64,000 nucleotides of DNA from assembly GCF_964355755.1 (NCBI RefSeq), contig NC_092672.1:34158501-34222500 (forward strand), in the 5' to 3' direction. The translations under genes were made by a program, and so were the position numbers. How positions within the stretch are numbered: position 1 is the first letter of the stretch; every line of letters begins with the position of its first letter. Under the pieces are notes generated by a model. It had not been told where the DNA came from and made no database searches. It saw only the letters and a list, made by a program, of their open reading frames with translations. Below, piece by piece: positions 21,965 through 36,900 of this stretch. This DNA is from Antedon mediterranea. Taxonomy: Eukaryota; Echinodermata; Crinoidea; Comatulida; Antedonidae.

Positions 21965-24900
21965 CTACACAATACCAGTAGTTGACCTGTTTTGGTTCTG
22001 GTTCTGCTGATCCATCTGTGCTTGCATCTTTTTCAACATTTCTTGCATCTTCTTCAGTTCTTCCTCTTTTTCCAACAACATTCGATCCTTCTCGTTATTT
22101 TCCTCTATAATAACAGATTCTCTCTTCATTCGCCTGTGAAGTAATATATTAATAATAATAATAAATACTTTATTTTAACACGGAAAAGCTTGTATAACCA
22201 CAAAGGTGTTCTTCTACAACATATCTTCTATAACATAATCAAAATAGGAACTACGCAAATTCATTAAAGTAAGTTAATTTTATACTATAATAATAATATT
22301 TTAAAGTGTAAAATTGAAATCAATTATACAATGAATAATAGCTATATATGTTCACACGTTCTTGTTTTCAACTCTGAAATGATTTTGGATCAGCTTAAAT
22401 GCGTGTTATGCCTGCTGAAAGCTCTGTCTACATTATGTGACAAAAAATGTGATGTGCCCATATATAGACATGATGATGTCATATCACTACCATGTTTGGG
22501 CATATCACTACCACATTTGGGCACATCACACTTCTTTTTGTCAAACTAGTTTCTTAGTGTAGTCAAAGCTTTACTCTACTATTCCGTGTGAACACGGCCT
22601 TACATACTTACCCTGTACGTTTTACTGGTGTAGCATTGTCTGATTTTATGCATTGCAATCTATAGTTTTCATAATGTACATCACCAGTAACTTCCTTTAA
22701 ATCTTGCATGTGAGTTCTGAGGTTAAAAAAAGAATATTAGGTAGATAAATGAAATGATTAAACATAAAGGGTGACTCCGGGCATCACATTTTATTTAATG
22801 ATTATGTTGATTATACTTATTGTCTGGCGAGTGTTGTGAAATAAGCCAGTTTTCAAAAAGTTGGCTACAGGACATTTTTTTCTAGTGTTCAAAAATAGGA
22901 ATTACACCAAAATTGTATTTTATTTGTAGAAAAAAGTTTTAAAAATTAAAAAAGAACAATCAGTTACAAATAGTTAGTTGAGTAACGATTTTAAGTCATC
23001 GAAAATCCCTAAACCCGGAGCTAACCTTTAATACAACACTATCGTATGACGTAAAACCTAAATTAGCATATTACGCGAAACTTACCTAATTAGCATATTA
23101 CGCGAAACTTACATAATTAGCATATTACGCGAAACTTACCTAATTAGCATATTAAGCGAAACGTACCTAATTAGCATATTACGCGAATCTTACCTAATTA
23201 TCATATTAAGCGAAACTTACCTAATTAGCATATTAAGCGAAACGTACCTAATTAGCATATTACGCGAATCTTACCTAATTATCATATTAAGCGAAACGTA
23301 CCTAATTAGCATATTACGCGAATCTTACGTAATTAGCATATTACGCGATACTTACCTAATTAGCATATTACGCAACATGCCAAAATCACAATGTGCTGGA
23401 TTCTCCACTTCTGTAATTCCCCATGGATAGAGTCTGCCACGCACCTTCTTGCCATTCACGTCTATTGTTGTGTTGCTACCAATCACAGCAAATGGAATGC
23501 TACCCTATTATTAATATGAAAAGAAATGGAGCAAAAAAATAAACCTTCTTCTTACATAAATCTAGTCTATAACAATTAGAACAAATGAAAATGCGTAACT
23601 GTATATTTTTTTAATTACAGTAAATTCACATACATAAAAACATAATCCTAAACAATAGCCCATCTTGCCACATACTTACATATAGCACTGCATTATACCA
23701 CTATAAAGCAGACAAAACAATAAAGTAGGCTACTGTAGTTTTATCATTCATTCTAAACATTAAGAAACGACCATCACCCACATTTAAAACATCATTGGTA
23801 CAACAAAATATCTAAACATTAGCATTAAAACTAAAATTATATTAAATATAAACAAGCTAAAAATCTATATTCTACACAATCTACAGTAACAATCAATACC
23901 GACAAGACAGTATGCGCGTTCCATTTTCCCATGGAAAGTGGAAATGAATACGCGCTACTCGCGCGTTGTACGCGATGTTGCGTGGTTACCATTTCCGGTC
24001 TGTATCCCAGTAACTTCATAACAAAACAGAAGAAGCAACGACTGCTGCTGCTATAAACAACTGTCACCACAAATAGTAAGACACACTTTTAACGGTAAAC
24101 CTTTTTTTACATACCATGCCTGGTTCTGTTTTGTCATTTTCGGCAGAAATCTAATAACAGACAAGTTTAAAATACTAAAACAATTGTTCACTACATCATT
24201 CCATTTGCTGTGTATTTAATTTGATCTAGGTAGGCCTAGCTAGGCTAGTTCTGACGTTTACCTTAAGTTCAAGATTCTGTTGCTTAAATTCTTCGTCGTC
24301 TGACTCGCCTTCTGGAAATTGGTATATTGTGATATCGTGTTCTTCTATTTCATCAATTATCTGAAAGTTAAAAGAACAAGTTATTGTAAATCCTCTCTTT
24401 CGATCGAAAAGACCTAGGCCTCAGCTAGTACGTTTTTAACTTAGTCATCGCTTACCTTTGATTTTAGAATTTTAACTTCGGTTTTGGTAAGACAGTCCGC
24501 CTTTGCGATTACAGGAACAATATTTACTTTTTTGTGGAGTGCTTTCATAAATTGAACGTCGATAGGTCTTAACCTAAAAATATAAAAAAATAAATATTGG
24601 TTTTACATTTCATGGTATTTATTTATATCAAATTAGTTTTTATATGAATACATTTCGGGCTTGTCTCTTCACATAGGTAAACCTGATTGGTCTAAATTTT
24701 CGGTCAAAGTTTATTTGTCGATTACGATTTACATTTCTACAGTACTGTTAAAAATACGTCACGCAAACATGGAAACGCGTTTTAGTCGTGGTCTGGTCTA
24801 ACGCTTTGTAAAATCGATGTTCTCACTCTAATCTGACTTTTCTTTTTTTTATAACTTGAAATTGAAATATACAACAGATGTAGACAATTATCCTAAAATA

Positions 24901-27900
24901 TCTTCTTATGCCTCGATGTATTTAAACATGCTTTAGGTGACGGGTTAAGAGGTGATCGACTCCTGATTCGTAGGCTTTATAACCAATTATCAGAATGTAA
25001 TACGTTCTTAAGACCATACAACTTCTAAAGGTTGATATTTGTCTTGCTATCAATTCGTGTCGTGTCCAATTGATTGGTTGTCTGTTAAATTATTTGTTTT
25101 CATTCAATTTATTCACTCATTCGTTCATTTTCCATTCTAATCAGTTTGATATCTGTTTGTTCGTTACTCCATTCATTCAAATCAAGGCAATTGGGTTGCC
25201 TTTTATTCAAATAGCAATATTCATTCATTCATTTGATTGTTCGTTCTTTCCTTTCCTTTTCTTTCATTCATTTATTCATTCAAATATTGGTTAAATTATT
25301 CATCCTTATGAAAACATTCGTTTCTTCTTTTATTTCTTTATCTCTTTAACTAATCTGCTCATTCGATCGTCGTGAATGAAAACTATTTCAATCTAAAAAT
25401 TAGAACTAAAACTAAAATTATATTAAGTATAAGCAAGCATAAAATCTATATTCTATTTACTGTATTATATTAAACTACTATAACACAAAAGGTATCCCGC
25501 GTCAAGCGCGTTTCATTTACCATGGAAAGCGGAAATGGGTACGCGCTACTCGCGCGTTGTACGCGATGTTTTGTAGTTACCATTTCCGGTCTGTATCCCA
25601 GTAACTTCATAACAAAACAGAAGAAGCAACGACTGCTATAAACAACTGTCACCACAACAAGTAAGACACACTTTTAACGGTAAGGCTTTTTTTACATACC
25701 ATGCCTGGTTCTGTTTTGTCATTTTGGGCAGAAATCTAATAACAGACAAGTTTAAAATCATAAAAAAAGTTTCAATTATTAATCTTTATGAAAAGATTCG
25801 TTTCTTCTTTTATTTCTTTATCTCTTCAACGAATTTGCTCATTCGTTCGTGTGTAAAAATTCGTGTCTATATATTCGTTCGTTCATTCATTCAAATATTG
25901 GCTCAATAATTCATTCCTTTATGAAAACATTCCTTTCCTTTATTTCTTTATCTCTTCTTTTATTTATCTCTTCATTTCTTTATCCTTTTTTTGATTTCAT
26001 CATCTACTATTCACTCAATGAATCAGCCCATGCGGTCGTGTACGTGTTTATTCACAGACCCATCCAACAATTCATTACTTTTTTGATTCACCCATTCATT
26101 CATACTTACCCGTGACCGTAAGGAGATAAATACAATTATGATATAACAAGCTAAAAGCTATATAATATTCTACAATCTACACAGTATTCAATACACACAC
26201 GTACAGACACAAAGCATCCCGCGTCAAGCGCGTACATGCGCGTTACCTGAAATGGGTACGCGCTACTCGTTATTCATTATTTTTGCATACTTACCCATGA
26301 CCGTACGGAGATATAAAATACAAGCAGCAGTGAATTCTGTTATCGATGATGTTCTTTCGGTTCAGTCCGCTCTCATCTCGGTAGTACTGATTAAACTGAT
26401 CATCTACATATTTTACTATCGGTTGCCAACTGTAAAAAATGGTTTCATATTAATATTGTCTATTATTTATAGTTGTATTTTCGTATTGTCCTTCCTCTTT
26501 GTGTGTTTTAACAAATATTAAATACAAACATGATAGTGAAACAATAAGTAAGCCATATAATTTATACAAAGCTTGGATAATTAGTGAGAAATTTGTTAAA
26601 AGGGAAATTTAACTGTTTGTACTTTAGTTATCTAAAAAGATTGAGTTAAATATATTGTCCTCTAAAAAATAATTCTTAAACAATTTTTTGTTTTGTGCCA
26701 TTTTAATGTCACCTAATAGTTCGTAAAGAAAATGTATTTACCTAAAAAAACTGTAATTTAAAGCAAATAGTCAAATTGACTGCCAGACAATGGTTTTTTG
26801 GTTGAATTTAACCATTTATTTTATCATTTTATAAGTGAAAACATTATTTTTTTCAATTAACTTTAGGCCCCCTATTAAAACTAAAAAAATTATCTTTTCA
26901 AATTCTGTATTATTAATCTTAATTTTTCATGTTTTTGGGGGAATTACAACTTTATTTTGTTTAAACTTACGAATTGAGTCCATTGAGCTGGTCCCCGAAT
27001 CCTGGAGTGTCGACAACGGTGAGCCTTAACTTTACACCACATTCTTCAATATCAACCGAAGAACGTTCTATATCCACTGTTTTATTTATTCTTTCTGTGA
27101 TTGAAAATTACAAATACAATCATGCTGAGATGAGTTAGGCGGTTGAGAAAATTGTATTTACATGGAAATTTTCCAAAAGTTATAGCTTATATAGGACTAT
27201 AGTCTGGTCGTATTTTCGTAAATGTTGTCTTACCTTCTGCACTAGGAATGGCTTTATCAGAATATAGATCTGTCAGAAATAGACTATTTACTAGTGTAGA
27301 TTTACCTAGCCCTGATTCACCTGAAATTACAAAAAGTAACAAAATATTTCAATATAACGAAAAGAACATGTTTTACTATTTGTTAAAGTTGTTTTTATAA
27401 ATCCAGAAAAACTAGATTTAACTCGATCAATTTATGAACAAATCATAACAATAATATTGGCATTCTGACAAACAGTTCATATTTTATGTTTACGAGCTCT
27501 GGAGCATCATAACAATAGCTATAGATAACACTGATTGACACCAGCCGATTCTCGGTACTACTGTATCTATTTACTATCTATTTCCGAAGTATCATAAGGA
27601 ATATTTGGTAATACAACATCACATGTGTTTCACATGTATCTAGTAGTAACCATAAGTTCTGTCTACACTATCAGACTTTATGTGACAAATGTGATGTGCG
27701 TGCCCAAATATGGTAGTGATATGCTTAAATGTGGTAGTTATATGACATCATCATGTCCATATATGGGCACAATCACATTTTTGTCACATAAAGTTTGATA
27801 GTGTAGACGGAGCTTAACCCTTAACCTAACCTTACATGATACAGGCACCACACATGTGATATAAATGAGATGCTGTGTTACCAAATATTCCTATGATACT

Positions 27901-30900
27901 TCGGAAATAGGGTGCTGACACATATTGTATATTATTGTTGTCAGTGACTACTGCCGTCACTATGTTGTAATTACCTACAACCATGAGAGTAAATTCAAAT
28001 CCTTTTTTGACCGATTTCCGATGAACCTGGTCAGGTAGCGTTGCAAAACCAACATAGTTTGTTGATGGAGTCTGTAAATAAAGAAAATATCATTTTTATG
28101 AGTCAATAGTAAACAAACATTTACAGGAAAACACACGATGATTGAAAAAGAAATCAAGTAAAACTACTTTCAAATTAAGGCGTGAGTTCGATTAGGTGGC
28201 GTAAGAAAACTCCGGAGTTTTGTACGAAATCAGAACCCTTTTGCATGATTTTGTATCCGGCCATCGGACCCCCAAAATCCGCTTTCGATGTGAACAGTAG
28301 CTTAAACCATGGATGAATTCTGGCCACCGGACCACCAAAATCCGCTTTCGGTGTGAACAGGAGCTTAAACCATGGAGGAATTACTTCTTAATTAAATGCT
28401 TGTACTGTATCAAGTTCAATTTTCGTGGTGAGTATTACCTCGTCCGTCATGTCTCTTGTTGTCCGATCATACAAGGAACCTTACAAATTAATATCACAGT
28501 AGTGTTTAACTTTCTTTTTAATCCAAAGGATCCGCGTTGCAATAGTCATACCATAACTAATTCATTTCATTTATAGAGATATGAGTTTATACAGTAGGCC
28601 TCCTCCATAGAAAAAAATAAATAAAACTAATATTTACACATACTACTATTTACACATAATAACGGAACCAGGCCAGTGCTTTGAAATTAGAGTTTGTGTG
28701 CTTAGACACTGACGATTTATCATTATGACAAAAAGTCCTCGACAACACACCGCCCCATCTCCCTAAACGGTGGGAAATAATCCCATCCTTAGCATTTTCT
28801 GTTGGCCTATATTCTTGAATTGTCAAAAACTCCTCGGCAACACCCCACCCCCATTTCCCTGGACGGTGGAAATCATCCCTAACTTTGGCATGTTTTGTAT
28901 AGGCTTAACATTCTCGATCAAACTGTTATTGAAATATGCATAGCATTTTGACTTGAATCTTCTACACTATTATACAGTATTATTTACATTTGTTATGATA
29001 AAAATATTTCACAACTGATTTACAATTCTAATAGTGATATTGATACAGCTCAAACTACACAAACATTATCGTTTGACTTATTATAAATACAACTCATCAC
29101 AAATAATTAACCTCGTCTCCATGTTTACACAGTGTGTTACATTTCCAAATGATTGCCTAGATTAAATGGTCGCCAACTCAAAACTTTTAACCAGACCCTT
29201 TTATTCAGAATGTATTTTCAGGTGAAACGGTAGTTGAGAAATCGTTGTTTACTTAGGCCTAATGAATTATAATAGGTGCGTCTATTTATTTAGGCCTAAT
29301 AATGCAATGCATGATGAGGTGCGTCTATACGGTTGATAGATCATATCAGTTAAGTTCTGTCTACACTATCAAACTAGTTTGACAAAAAAAGTGTGATGTG
29401 CTCAAATATGATAGTGATATGATCATCATGTCCATATATGGGCACATCACATTTTTTGTCACATAAAGTGTGATAGTGCAGAGCTTTAAACTACGGTCAT
29501 TCACAGTTCTTCCGTTTCACGGAACGGAAGACAGCGCCGTTCAATCCGTAATTTCGTATAATTATGATTGCCCATATTGAATAAAACTAAATTCCAATTT
29601 TGGTTGGCGTGTAGGCACATTTTCTGGAGTAAATAAAAGTTACTTCATCGCCCCGTGCCTCGTCTTGATAAGTTTCCTTTGTCTAGTTTAATTTTGTCGA
29701 TGTTTTCCAGACAAAAAATAATGATAAGCAACCTGGCTTGCTGACGGTCACGAATTAGAAAAACGGATTAATAAAATATAATTGTTTCAGTAGCCTATAC
29801 AATATACTTACCAGTAGTGGTCCTACGCTGTCAAATGATTCGTCAGACTCCATAGTAAAAAATATATAGGGCTTTCTAATCAGATCGCAGCCCTATTGTA
29901 CTGCTTTTATTTGATTTAATATAGGAAGTAGATCTATAGATATAGAGCTGCAGTTCTTCTAGCCCTTAGTAACCCGACGCTATTTTGATAGACCAGTAAT
30001 GGCACTTAATACATGTACTTCAACATGCAGTTCCTTGTAAGAATCAGAAACATCCCTTACTGTTAATGTTTGGTTCAATACTAGTATTAGAAGTAGACTT
30101 ACAACCGGTTTCTGTATCACATAAGTAATTAGGCCTTACGACAAAAGCGAAAGTTACAAATACGAAATTAAACATCAATTTGAAACTATCAATTTTATTT
30201 CAGCGTAATGAAAAGTACTCAATAAAGTAATGATTAATAGATATTTTCCGCGAAGATTCGAACCCAGGATCATGGTATTAAAAGACAAGCCTATTTACAA
30301 TGGATGCTCCGTGTCCTGCCCATGACTTACTTCTCAAGAACAACCTAAATCTGATAGGCCTACTAAACATAGGACTTAATGCGTGACACGCAATTACATA
30401 AAAATAAATATGACATTTGTTATTTAGGCCGATATCGAATTCTAGTAGATTACGTGATAATTATTTTTCATTATTAGCTGAATCGTACCACTTTATACGG
30501 TACTGTATCGGTGTATTTTCCAATATCGTCAATGTTAAAAATAGAAAGATATTTTAGGCCTATTCACCATTCATGCAAACATATTAGTATGCAGTAGCTG
30601 AATGTGCGAAACATAGCCTGACGAAATTACGAGCTTTCAGTGTTGAGTAGGCCTGCTGTAAATTTCAAGTGAAAGTTGATTGAGAGTATCCGAGGAAAAA
30701 TTCCGGTAATGAACAGACTATTCATTGTATTTCTTTATTTTCAATATTTACTATAGTAGTAAATGTAACAGACGATATAACTACCAACTTAACTTACCTT
30801 TGACATGATTGTATATTTGAAAGCCGATCTCAATTCTCTAACTAATAAATGTTCTACCACCAATCGTCATAATTCATCAAAATGGCAATAATTATCCAAC

Positions 30901-33900
30901 TCATTTGTTTGTTGTCATGAAATGATACATGATTCGCTTGCGGCCAAACCCTGTGGGTTTTGCCACAAAAACACAATACAATAGACGAATATACAAACTA
31001 TTTGTATTGTATTGTCTACAAAACAGGGCTACTGTGTAGTTGAACTTGAGAAAACAGTGCCGCTTAACTTAAATATTGTATATGAATACGTAACAATAAT
31101 GATTTTGAGAGGGCGTTTTTAGTAAGTCGACCATGACCGCAGTGTGATGATGGAATCCCTTTATTTTTCTCCCACGTATTATAGCCGAATACATGTTGGG
31201 GTTTCCAGCCGATTTCACATTCCTTGTATTGCTATTAAATGAGTCGTTATGGAGAATTAAATAAACACTACAAGAAATACCACTAATGTCTAGGAATATC
31301 TGTATATTTGTTTCGTGATCATCTAGATTTCGCGGATCCCATAACAGTAAAATTGATTCTTGTCGAGTATGGTCGTGAACACTATCCGTGAAAATGTAAG
31401 CCGGTACATTACTATTTGTGCCCTGCATCAAGATACATATTGTTTTAACATTTCATTCTCGTCTAACGTGTGATAGACAAGAAATCTCACCTTTTCTCTT
31501 TCCGTCCTCTCCATCCCTCTCATTTTCTTAATTTTTATAGGCCTACGGTAATTTCAATTTTCGTCTCCATCTTCGTCACTAAAATCATTTTAATAATTTC
31601 CATATCATCTTATTATTTGACTATCCTCATCATTCGCCCTCACCTAACCATCACCTTATCAGAACTTCCAACTTTATTTTTTATCATTGTTTAAACCCTT
31701 CATCTTTACGTCCTCGTTACGCTCATCTTCTACATTCAAATTCAAACACGTTTCTCTGCTTAACCTGTGACTTTGGCATGCGTCACTCTAGTAGGCCTTA
31801 ATCCACTTCAGATTAATAACTAGATTTAAAAGAGATTACTGAAATTTGCTTGATTGAGTGCCATAGGATTATTGGTCTTTGTCACATCTTTTGATGAATA
31901 TTTTAAACGGGTCATTAAAATTCCACGGACTATCAAAGTAGGCCTATTCGAGATATTTGTGGTTTTGGTTTGTATATTGAACGTGAAATAAAGGGTATTT
32001 TGAAATACCTAGATACACGCATTGTCCACAAAAATTGATCAATAATAATGCCTAAACAAACGACTGGGATCATATCGATGGAGTGTACGGACTATAGATT
32101 ATGATCCATGTACGGACGGAGTAGGACACATTTGATTGGGCCGGCGAGTGTGTAGGCCCTAGTAAAGCATTATGAACCATGTCCATGATAAAATCTACCC
32201 GTCTTGTAGACGTAGTAGGCCTACAATTTGAACTATGGTAATGGATGATATTTGTCTGGTCCTTAAAAAAAACAATTGATTATTAACTTGCTATATATAG
32301 TTTCGTATATTTAAAAAAGTCTGTGTGATATACTTTATATATTGTCCGGCTTCATTTTTTGTCCATCTTCAGTTGAAACACGCGGTATCTCATTTGAACA
32401 AATTTTCTTTCACATATCAATTAAAAACGAACGTTTAAAAGCATTATTAATACACTATTTTTTATCATATTTTCTATGTATGTTTAGGGTCAAGTATTTA
32501 CATAGACTATAAACTTAGGTCAAGTATTTACTATACACAGTACTTTACTTCACTGTTCATCGGCTTTTGACACCTCTCACAAAAAGTTTTTATTCGGATG
32601 CTTTTTATTTCAATGTCAGTTATGCGTGAAATTGGACGGTGTGGCAGATGGGGCCAATCAGAGGTGCTCTACCTGTTGCTTAGAATTGTAGCCTACAGTA
32701 GGCTTTTACTTGTCTTCCAGTTAGTGTTTGTTATGATTGATTAAAATCATTATGGTTTAGCATTATTACCCTGATCGTCGTGATAAATCAGAATCAATAG
32801 AATTAAAGATTGGCATTAAAATAACTCAACAAATTCTCGGTACTGTATCTATTTCCGAAGTACCATAGCAACTACAGTATTCGACACATCAATAATATGA
32901 TCAAAATATCTGCTAAAGAATAAGAAATCCATCGGTATAGAATTGCTGATGAATTTTCAAAAGTAAACTAACGTATGTTTTTTCTGTACTTAATAATTTA
33001 TTGGCGGCGATGTTTTTAATTTTTCCATTACGAACAATATAAACATCGTATTGTAAACACATTAGAGTAGTAACTCGCAGATTATTTACTGTCTTGGGGT
33101 GAAAAGTTAACTTCTCGTCACACAATACCACCCATCGACTTCCCATCCCAGGAGTAGCTCTTGTAATTCAATAAATTGCACTCCATTAGCTCAATTATTA
33201 AATTGCTCAATTCCTTGAATCGGTTCAATTGAACTTCTGTATGCCAAGGATGTAAACAGTACTGCAGCACCGGTTATTTTATAACACGAAGCACGTTCAC
33301 TTTTGTTGGGACACGCGTTTAAAACTTAAGCCGTACCATTTTATTACCAGAGTTTGAACGCGCGCGTATAGTATCCTTATACCATTATCAGTGTCTAGAC
33401 GCGTGCGTGCTGTTTGGACACGCGCTTAAATCAGAGTTTGAACGCGCGCGTATAGTATCCTTACCATTATTATTATCAGTGTCGGGACGCGTGCGTACAA
33501 TAGCCGTACCGTGTTTATCATCAGCATTTTAACGCGCGCGTACTCCTACCATTTTATAACCAGTATTTTAACGTGCGTGTCAATGTTTAAACGTTGAGGT
33601 TTGTACGCATGTTATTTTGTTTACTTGTTTAACACGTTTATTGTGGTAAACCATGTAAAAAATCTCCAAATAAATAAATACCTTAAGCAGGTATGTTTTT
33701 AGTTGATTTTTTTTTTATAACACGGTTAAAGATCAACCACTTGTACTGTCTGCGGTGACTGGTTTATGTCTCCGATATAAAAAGCCCCTCATAATTAGGA
33801 AACAAAACTGTATAATTAGTTGTACCTGTCGTTAACGAAGTTGATCAACACCAGATTGTATATACATGTGCTTGCCATGTGTTTCGTAAATCAGTCCATA

Positions 33901-36900
33901 CAACATAGGGTTACTATGGCTTCACGGCATGAGTTAAGAACAATTAATAAAACCACAAAAACAAGAATTTTAACCCAGTTTTAGCGTAATACAAATAGAA
34001 ATATTTTGTGTTAAATAGTTCCCTTTATATTCTGACAACAGCGAATGAAAAGAGTGAGTGGAGTGTAAAGAGGCTACCGTATAATATTAAAACTGATCAA
34101 AATGGAGGAACGATGATGACGTATTGATAATCGTTGACGTAATTTTCTAGGAAGATAAAACTTGTTAAAAGCATGGAAATTATTCCTCCGTTGTAATGTA
34201 GGATATAGACTAAAACATTGTATGTAGTAGTTTTTATTTAAATACAGTACAGTACGCTTATTCAGGGTGTACCACTTTCAGGGGACACTTTAATATGAAA
34301 CAAACAAGGAGCAATGTTTTAACAACACAGTTGGGGGACGCCTTTCTTTGGATCCCGAATGTGTCCCCTTAATAGAGGTTCTACTGTCTTGTGTTACTCG
34401 GGTTTTTTCACATTTATCTATTATTTATTTCATTTTATTTATTACGTGCAATGTATTTCAAATATTTTAAAAGATGATAAAATAAAATGGGGACGAACTC
34501 ACACATAAGACAAAAAAATAAATAAACGTTTGATTTACCTTTTCCCCTGCGTGATATGAACTAACTCGTTCCCGAGCTGTTGGCGTGGAGCCTGACGTGG
34601 CTGACGAAGAAGTTGCACTCGGCGACACCGCTTCCGTACTGTATCGACGAAAACGACTTCCTTTACTTTCGCCAGTCGGGGAGGTTACGGAATCAACCGA
34701 ATCACGATCTCGTTCATGAAACCGGTCTCGGGTTGAGCTGACATCGGACGGATAGCGCTCGTACCGATCTCCTCGGTTATAGTCACTGGACGGAGATGTA
34801 TGGGACGGACTCCCGTAACGATCGTACGATGAACCTGTCGTAAATTGATTTTTAAAAATACATAAAGATGACGACATAGTGTCTAGTTATAAACCCTCCA
34901 TATACACAGTTAAACTTGGTTCCCACTTGGACGCAACGCAAGGACGTAAACGCAACGCAGTTCAAAATAATCCATCGCTTGTGATTGGTCAACTCACCTG
35001 CGTTACGTCCTTGTGTTGCGTTTGTAGTGGGAACCAAGCTTTAGTGTGCTGATACACTGTTGGTACCCCTTTTTCATAAAAACATCGTCAATATTAAAAT
35101 GCATATTAACCATTTTAAATACAATTTATAGCATATTTGTTGATATAACCATTCATCCGAGAATTTCACTAAGTATCAATTAATATTATAATTTGTCATC
35201 ATACACCTGGAGTGTTGTTTGAGTCACGATGCTCCACAATCATGAACAATCTCTGTTGTTTATGTTCCCTCTATTGGAACATATGATACACACCGTGTAT
35301 CCGTATTAATAGTTGGAAACGTGCTCTTTTTTATGTTTAAAGGCAATTTATGGTCGTTGTCCTAGTTACGTGTATTATTATATGTCGGTTAATTCCTCAG
35401 TGACTATCACATTTGCACATAAAGAACAATTCTTCTCCAAACAAAATGATGCAAAATACAAACAATGTGGATTGCCTTTTATCATGGAGAATAACTTGGA
35501 CTAACGGTACTGTATCTATTCCCGAACTATAATAGGAATATTTGGTAATACAACATCACATTTATTTATAGTAGTAACCTTACATGATACAGGCACCACA
35601 TGTGATATAAATGAGATGCTGTATTACTAAATATTCCTATGATACTTCGGAAATAGATAGTATGTGGAGATACAGCACTGGGAATCGGATGCCTAGCCGA
35701 TACTCGGTACTGTATAAGACATTTATAAGGCCAAGCCTGGTCTACGTAATTATGTACAGTATTTCACATTCGTGTCATGATCAATCGTATTCAATATCGA
35801 TCGATGCAATAGGGCCTATTGATCCTCGGACTGATTCAGAGCGCCAAAGGGATGCCCTAGCCCTATTTGCATGCGTTCATTGAGCTGTCATTATGAACGT
35901 TCGCTGTGAATTGACACCACGAAGAAACGATCACCGATTTGATATGGACTTAACACCACAAATCTTGAAGCCTTTAAAGCTTTGTCTAAACTATCAATCT
36001 AGTTTGACGTGTTATGTGCCTGAATATTGTAGTGTTATATGCCCAAATGTGGTAGTGATATGACATCATCATGTCCATGTATGGATCACATTTTGTTGTC
36101 ACATAAAGTTTGATAGCTATAGTATAGACAAATAGCTTTAAACTTAATGTCACTGACAGGGCCATCCTCTCACTCACCTATTACATTCCGATATTCATAA
36201 ACCTATGTCAGCGTCCGTCTCTGAGTATTAATAGACAAATATTGTTTGATGCAATACTGTACCAAACAAACTCTGTGGTATACCAAAAGGTTGAAACCTT
36301 TAATCTATTTGTCATTGGAAGGATTTGGTAAAAGAGGCCGTATAAGTAGATATAGGGTACACTTAGGATCTACTAATGGCGGGATGCATAGCAGGATAAA
36401 CGGAAACTCAACGGATACGTGCTAATAAAACAGCCTTCATTAATTACCATGAAATAATATAATTAAAAACACAAAATACTATCGCTTTTTGATGTAGGCA
36501 TATATAATATCATATCTCGTACAATACAGTAGTAGGCCTATTAATCGAATGGTATTATTACGTAACATTCATGTTATGATCAATATTATTCAATATCGAT
36601 CGATGCAATATAAAACAGCCTTCATTAATTAAAAATAGTGTACTGTCGCTTGTTTAATGTAGGCCTAATATAATGTCATCTCTCGTAGGCTAAAATACAG
36701 TAGTAGTAGGCTAATATATCATCTTTGTTGCTTTTTAATGTAGGCCTACAGTATATCATAGGCCTACCTCGTACAATACAGTAGTATAATATTAATAATC
36801 GAATGGTATTCAGGAGCAATATTATTTTAATACGGTCATTGTTAATGGTTAAATCAAGGCTGCTATCACGAATAATTGAGTCATTAATCTTTGGGTTACG

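Noticed and set aside
23837-24070. Minus-strand frame duplicated at 25470-25655
   Set aside because: Both lie in the segmental duplication; the similarity comes from the DNA repeat and not from protein conservation. The real exon in the block is the 36-nt cassette.
25070-26115. Several plus-strand Phe/Ser/His-rich frames
   Set aside because: They are translations of the TTCATTCA low-complexity tracts in septin introns.
26252-26521. Plus-strand 89-codon frame
   Set aside because: It is antisense to septin exon 26295-26429, whose minus-strand reading is strongly conserved.
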